Below are positions 60,720 through 64,000 of a DNA stretch of 64,000 bases, piece after piece. The stretch spans positions 4,588,001 through 4,652,000 of the forward strand of contig NZ_AP022579.1 in the NCBI RefSeq assembly GCF_010731295.1, read 5' to 3'. The notes under the pieces were generated by a model that made no database searches, was not told where the DNA came from, and was given only the letters and a program-made list of their open reading frames with translations. The first letter of the stretch is position 1. Each line of letters begins with the position of its first letter. This DNA is from Mycolicibacterium boenickei. Lineage in GTDB: Bacteria > Actinomycetota > Actinomycetes > Mycobacteriales > Mycobacteriaceae. Both the position numbers and the translations under genes were made by a program.

Positions 60720-61667
60720 TCACCGTGATGACGATTCCGGTTCCACCTGATCGACAATCTCGGCCATCGAATCTGCCGGTTTTCTACGCAGTGCACTGAA
60801 CGTCATGATCACCAGCGCCACCCAGATCAGGGCGAATCCGACCCACCGGCCGGGCGGCATCGGTTCGTGGCCGATGAACACCCCCCAGGCCATCTGCAGG
60901 CCCGGGTTGAGATAGAAGAGCAGTCCCAGCGTCACCATCGGCAACCGCTGTGCGGCCGCGGCGAACAGCAGCAACGGCACGGCGGTGACCGGCCCCGCAA
61001 GCAGCAACAGCACCGCATGCCACGGGCCATGGTTGAGGAAGTTCCCCCGGCCCAACACCTCCAGAGCGATCACGTAACCACCGGCGAGAGGAAGCGCTAC
61101 CAACGTTTCCACGGCCACGCTGACCCGCGGATCGGCCTGCACCACCTTCTTGACCAGGCCGTACACCCCGAAGGACAGTGCCAGGACGACCGCGATGTAG
61201 GGCGGTGCACCCACTTCGGCGGTCAGGATGGCTACCGCGATGACCGCCAGCACCAACGCGACGGCCTGCCATCGGTTGATCCGCTCACGGAACACCAACA
61301 CACCCAGCAGCACGCTCACCAAAGGGTTGATGAAATATCCGAGCGCCGCATCAACGACGTGTCCGGTCGTGACGGCGTAGATGTAGGTACCCCAGTTGAC
61401 GGAGATCAGTGCCGAGGCCGCGAGCAGTTGCAGCCAGGTCCGCAGCGACAGACGACGCAGATCACCGAGACGGCGGGCCACCGCCAGCACCAGCAGCAGG
61501 AACAGCGCGCTCCACACGATGCGGTGGGCCAGCACCTCCGGCGCCCCCGCCGGCAGTAGCAGCAGGAAGAAGCCCGGGCACAGACCCCACCAGATGTAGG
61601 CGCCCGCGCCGTACAGCGCGCCGGTCCGGGCCGCACCGGCCCGCGACGGAGGTGCCTGCACACCCAC
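60720..61667 (-). CDS. rarD: RarD-like EamA/DMT transporter
   Basis: A 315-residue, ten-span membrane protein of the drug/metabolite transporter superfamily, RarD branch (GAYIWWGLCPGFF near residue 22, SVNWGTYIYAV, LGYFINPLVSVLLGVL, LGLLFYLNPGLQ). Substrate unknown; the name derives from chloramphenicol resistance in Pseudomonas. GTG at 61667 is two bases after the rluD stop. Confidence 0.85.
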   Translation of the reverse strand: MGVQAPPSRAGAARTGALYGAGAYIWWGLCPGFFLLLLPAGAPEVLAHRIVWSALFLLLVLAVARRLGDLRRLSLRTWLQLLAASALISVNWGTYIYAVTTGHVVDAALGYFINPLVSVLLGVLVFRERINRWQAVALVLAVIAVAILTAEVGAPPYIAVVLALSFGVYGLVKKVVQADPRVSVAVETLVALPLAGGYVIALEVLGRGNFLNHGPWHAVLLLLAGPVTAVPLLLFAAAAQRLPMVTLGLLFYLNPGLQMAWGVFIGHEPMPPGRWVGFALIWVALVIMTFSALRRKPADSMAEIVDQVEPESSSR

Positions 61668-61669
61668 CG

Positions 61670-62593
61670 CTAGTGGCGGCGCAGGACGTCGAGGGCGGCC
61701 TGCAGGTCAGCCGGGTACGGGCTGGTGATCTCCACGCGCCGGCCGTCGGCCGGATGAGCGAAGGCCAGGGACCGCGCGTGCAGCCACTGCCGTTCCAGCC
61801 CAAGCTTTTTCGCCAACGTGGGATCAGCGCCGTACGTCATGTCGCCGCAACACGGGTGGTGCAGCGCGGCGAAGTGCACGCGGATCTGATGCGTGCGGCC
61901 GGTCTCCAGCTCGATGTCGAGCAGGCTCGCGGCCTGGAACGCCTCAACGGTGTCGTAGTGGGTGATGCTGTGCCGTCCGCCCTCGACCACCGCGAACTTC
62001 CAGTCGTGTCCGCGGTGCCGCCCGATCGGCGCGTCGATGGTCCCGCTCGACGGATCCGGGTGGCCCTGCACCAGCGCGTGGTAACGCTTGTCCACCGTGC
62101 GCTGCTTGAACGCCCGCTTGAGAACCGTGTAGGCGCGCTCGGACAGCGCGACCACCATGACGCCGGAGGTCCCCACATCGAGGCGGTGCACGATGCCCTG
62201 GCGCTCGTGGATACCGGAGGTGCTGATGCGGAAACCGGCAGCGGCCAGGCCCCCCAACACCGTCGGTCCATGCCAACCGACCGTCGCGTGGGCGGCCACG
62301 CCCGGCGGCTTGTCCACGGCCACGATGTCGTCGTCGGCGTAGAGGATGTCCATGCCCTCGATGTCGACCGGGGTGTTCTCGACGGGCGCGGGTGCCTCCG
62401 GCAGCCGGACCTCCAGCCAGGCTCCGGCGACGAGTTTGTCAGACTTCGCGGCCGGGGCCCCGTCGATGTCGACACCGCCGTCCTCGGCCATCGCCGCGAC
62501 GGCCGTGCGCGACAGCCCGAGCAGCCGGGCCAGACCGGCGTCGACTCGCATTCCCGCCAGGCCCTCGGGCACCGGCATCGACCGGGTCGTCAC
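61670..62593 (-). CDS. rluD: 23S rRNA pseudouridine synthase, RluD family
   Basis: A 307-residue RluA/RluD-type pseudouridine synthase: an N-terminal S4-like RNA-binding domain (about 1-80) and the catalytic domain with Asp in [18 protein letters not shown] and GRTHQIRVH. The GTG at 62593 overlaps the lspA stop by one base. M. tuberculosis has the same lspA-rluD order. Substrate by family: U in 23S rRNA helix 69; not confirmable here. Confidence 0.92.
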   Translation of the reverse strand: MTTRSMPVPEGLAGMRVDAGLARLLGLSRTAVAAMAEDGGVDIDGAPAAKSDKLVAGAWLEVRLPEAPAPVENTPVDIEGMDILYADDDIVAVDKPPGVAAHATVGWHGPTVLGGLAAAGFRISTSGIHERQGIVHRLDVGTSGVMVVALSERAYTVLKRAFKQRTVDKRYHALVQGHPDPSSGTIDAPIGRHRGHDWKFAVVEGGRHSITHYDTVEAFQAASLLDIELETGRTHQIRVHFAALHHPCCGDMTYGADPTLAKKLGLERQWLHARSLAFAHPADGRRVEITSPYPADLQAALDVLRRH

Positions 62594-63336
62594 TATGACG
62601 TCTCGGCCTGGCGACCGACCGTGCTCGACTCGTCGGACTCGGTCACCGAGTCGGCCTCGCCGGTGTCCTCGGTCTCGGTGTCCTTGTCCTTCTCCGGTGC
62701 GGGCTTCACGTTCTCCGGTTCGGGATCGTCCACGCGACGACGCCCGACCTCCGCGGTCTCGTCGCCCGGCTGGCGCCGGCCGACGGTGTCGAAGTCGAAG
62801 CCGAACAACGACAACGCCACCAACAGGATGGCGCCGCCGACCACCGCCGGATCGGCCACGTTGAACACCGGCCACCAGCCGACCGAGAAGAAGTCCACCA
62901 CGTGGCCGCGCAGCGGTCCGGGCGCACGGAAGAAGCGGTCGATCAGGTTTCCCGTCGCACCGCCGAGGATCATGCCAAGGCCGATCGCCCACCAGGGAGA
63001 AACCAGCCGGCGACCCATCCACACGATTCCGATCACCACGCCGGTCGCGATGAGCGTGAGAACCCAGGTGTATCCGGTTGCCATCGAGAAGGCCGCGCCG
63101 GAGTTGCGCACCAACGTCCAGGTGACGGTGTCACCGATGATCGACACAGGCTGGCCGGGTGTCAGCAGGCGGACCGCCAGCACCTTGGTCACCACGTCGA
63201 CGAACAGCACCACAGCAGCAACGGTGAGCAGCAGACGCAGCCGCCGCCGAGGCGGGGCGGCGGTGGTAGAGGACGGTTTCGCGTCCCCGGTAGCGTCGGT
63301 TACCGGCTCTGCCGGGCCTGACGTTTCATCAGTCAC
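62593..63336 (-). CDS. lspA: Lipoprotein signal peptidase with acidic C-terminal tail
   Basis: LspA cleaves signal peptides of prolipoproteins. The 247-residue protein has four membrane spans and the aspartyl-protease pair in GNLIDRF (residue near 121) and NVADPAV (near 148), with NSGAAFS between. Residues after about 175 form an unusually long cytoplasmic tail rich in Glu, Asp, Lys and Ser, longer than in most LspA. GTG at 63336. It overlaps rluD. Confidence 0.93.
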   Translation of the reverse strand: MTDETSGPAEPVTDATGDAKPSSTTAAPPRRRLRLLLTVAAVVLFVDVVTKVLAVRLLTPGQPVSIIGDTVTWTLVRNSGAAFSMATGYTWVLTLIATGVVIGIVWMGRRLVSPWWAIGLGMILGGATGNLIDRFFRAPGPLRGHVVDFFSVGWWPVFNVADPAVVGGAILLVALSLFGFDFDTVGRRQPGDETAEVGRRRVDDPEPENVKPAPEKDKDTETEDTGEADSVTESDESSTVGRQAETS

Positions 63337-63378
63337 TCTCCCATCATCCCAAACAGTCGGTGCGGGACAATCTGCACC

Positions 63379-64000
63379 GTGACGGAGTCCACGAACCCGC
63401 TCGGGCGCATCGTCGTCATCACCACCGGCGGCACCATCTCGACCAGCACCGACGAGGCGGGCATCAGGCGCCCGACCCGCAGCGGCGCGGAGTTGACGGC
63501 CGATATCCCCGTTGAGGCGCAGGTGGAGATCGTCGACGTGATGGCGACCGATAGCGCACTGCTGACACCCGCTGACTGGGACCGGATCGCCGGCGCGGTC
63601 GGTGCCGCGACCGCCCGGGCCGACGGAGTCGTCGTCACCCACGGAACCGACAGCATGGAGGAAACCGCACTGTGGCTGGACCTCACCTACGCCGGAGCCG
63701 TACCTGTGGTGCTGACCGGGTCGCAGCGCAGTGCGGATGCGGCAGACAGTGACGGACCCGCCAACCTGCGCGACGCGATCTCCGTCGCGGCGAGCCCGCA
63801 GGCTCGGGACCTAGGGGTGGCGGTGGCGTTCGCCGGGACGGTCTGGCAACCGCTGGGCCTGCGCAAGCGTCATACCCGCGAGTTGAACGCCTTCACCGGA
63901 ACGGCACTCGGGACGGTCCGCGGCGGCGAGTGTGCGATCACGGCGACGAAAGCGCGCACATTCCTCGGTGAGCTGTCCGCTGCGACGGCACCGCGGGTCG
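63379..64000 (+). CDS. ansA: L-asparaginase, N-terminal part (cut by window edge)
   Basis: AnsA hydrolyses asparagine to aspartate. The first 207 codons show the catalytic threonines in ITTGGTIST (about residues 15-23) and [13 protein letters not shown] (near 86-98), then [20 protein letters not shown]. The GTG at 63379 lies five bases after CAATCT, a possible -10, so expression could be leaderless. Divergent from lspA, as in M. tuberculosis. Confidence 0.93.
   Translation, partial: MTESTNPLGRIVVITTGGTISTSTDEAGIRRPTRSGAELTADIPVEAQVEIVDVMATDSALLTPADWDRIAGAVGAATARADGVVVTHGTDSMEETALWLDLTYAGAVPVVLTGSQRSADAADSDGPANLRDAISVAASPQARDLGVAVAFAGTVWQPLGLRKRHTRELNAFTGTALGTVRGGECAITATKARTFLGELSAATAPRV

Overview
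The window is a stretch of chromosome from a mycobacterium, most likely a fast-growing Mycolicibacterium. This rests on recognisable Mycobacterium tuberculosis-like gene order (trp, his, nad, bio, tre, ilvA, dnaE1, rluD-lspA-ansA), high GC, frequent GTG starts, 4-base ATGA/GTGA gene overlaps and many apparently leaderless promoters of the TANNNT type. No tRNA, rRNA, CRISPR array, IS element or prophage was seen, and no gap between genes exceeds 300 bases.

Layout. 1-3416 (minus): trpB (partial), trpC, a trp-associated membrane protein and trpE. 3480-12990: a peroxiredoxin (bcp), then a block absent from the remembered M. tuberculosis hisI-bcpB interval: a divergent leuA with a leucine leader peptide, a GntR regulator and an ABC ATPase, a two-gene restriction-modification system, a DUF222/HNH endonuclease with an SOS box, and a hydrolase-cyclase fusion. 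13000-19396 (minus): hisD-C-B-H-A-impA-F-I as one tightly overlapping operon. 19501-21881: small genes (deazaflavin-type reductase, LysE exporter, SRPBCC protein, AraC regulator). 21878-26115: nadABC facing its Nudix-type repressor across a perfect operator. 26158-28793: lipase, AraC regulator, VOC protein. 28774-35213: biotin genes (bioA, bioF, bioD, 2H-phosphoesterase, bioB, bsaP) with the BioQ repressor and two identical BioQ boxes. 35305-43647: an acyltransferase and treX-treY-treZ. 43641-49434: HxlR/MFS pair, then DUF2182-tyrosinase and an M4 peptidase. 49438-54803: ilvA and small accessory genes, including a MerR-controlled flavin/F420 oxidase-like gene. 54769-64000: dnaE1, TetR regulator, ECF sigma with its DGPF (YCII) partner, rarD, rluD, lspA and the start of ansA.

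How the genes work together. The window makes amino acids and cofactors: tryptophan (no trpF is visible here; PriA/HisA probably serves both pathways), histidine, a leucine or related branched product, isoleucine (ilvA), NAD de novo, biotin, and trehalose from glycogen. Much of the regulation can be read from the DNA: the NrtR, BioQ, HxlR, MerR and TetR palindromes each sit at their own gene, and the leuA leader carries a Leu-codon peptide followed by two mutually exclusive stems, one abutting the leuA ribosome-binding site. The least explained parts are the restriction-modification pair with an unassigned nuclease, the translationally coupled DUF2182-tyrosinase pair beside an M4 peptidase without a signal peptide, and the hydrolase-cyclase fusion with changed active-site residues.
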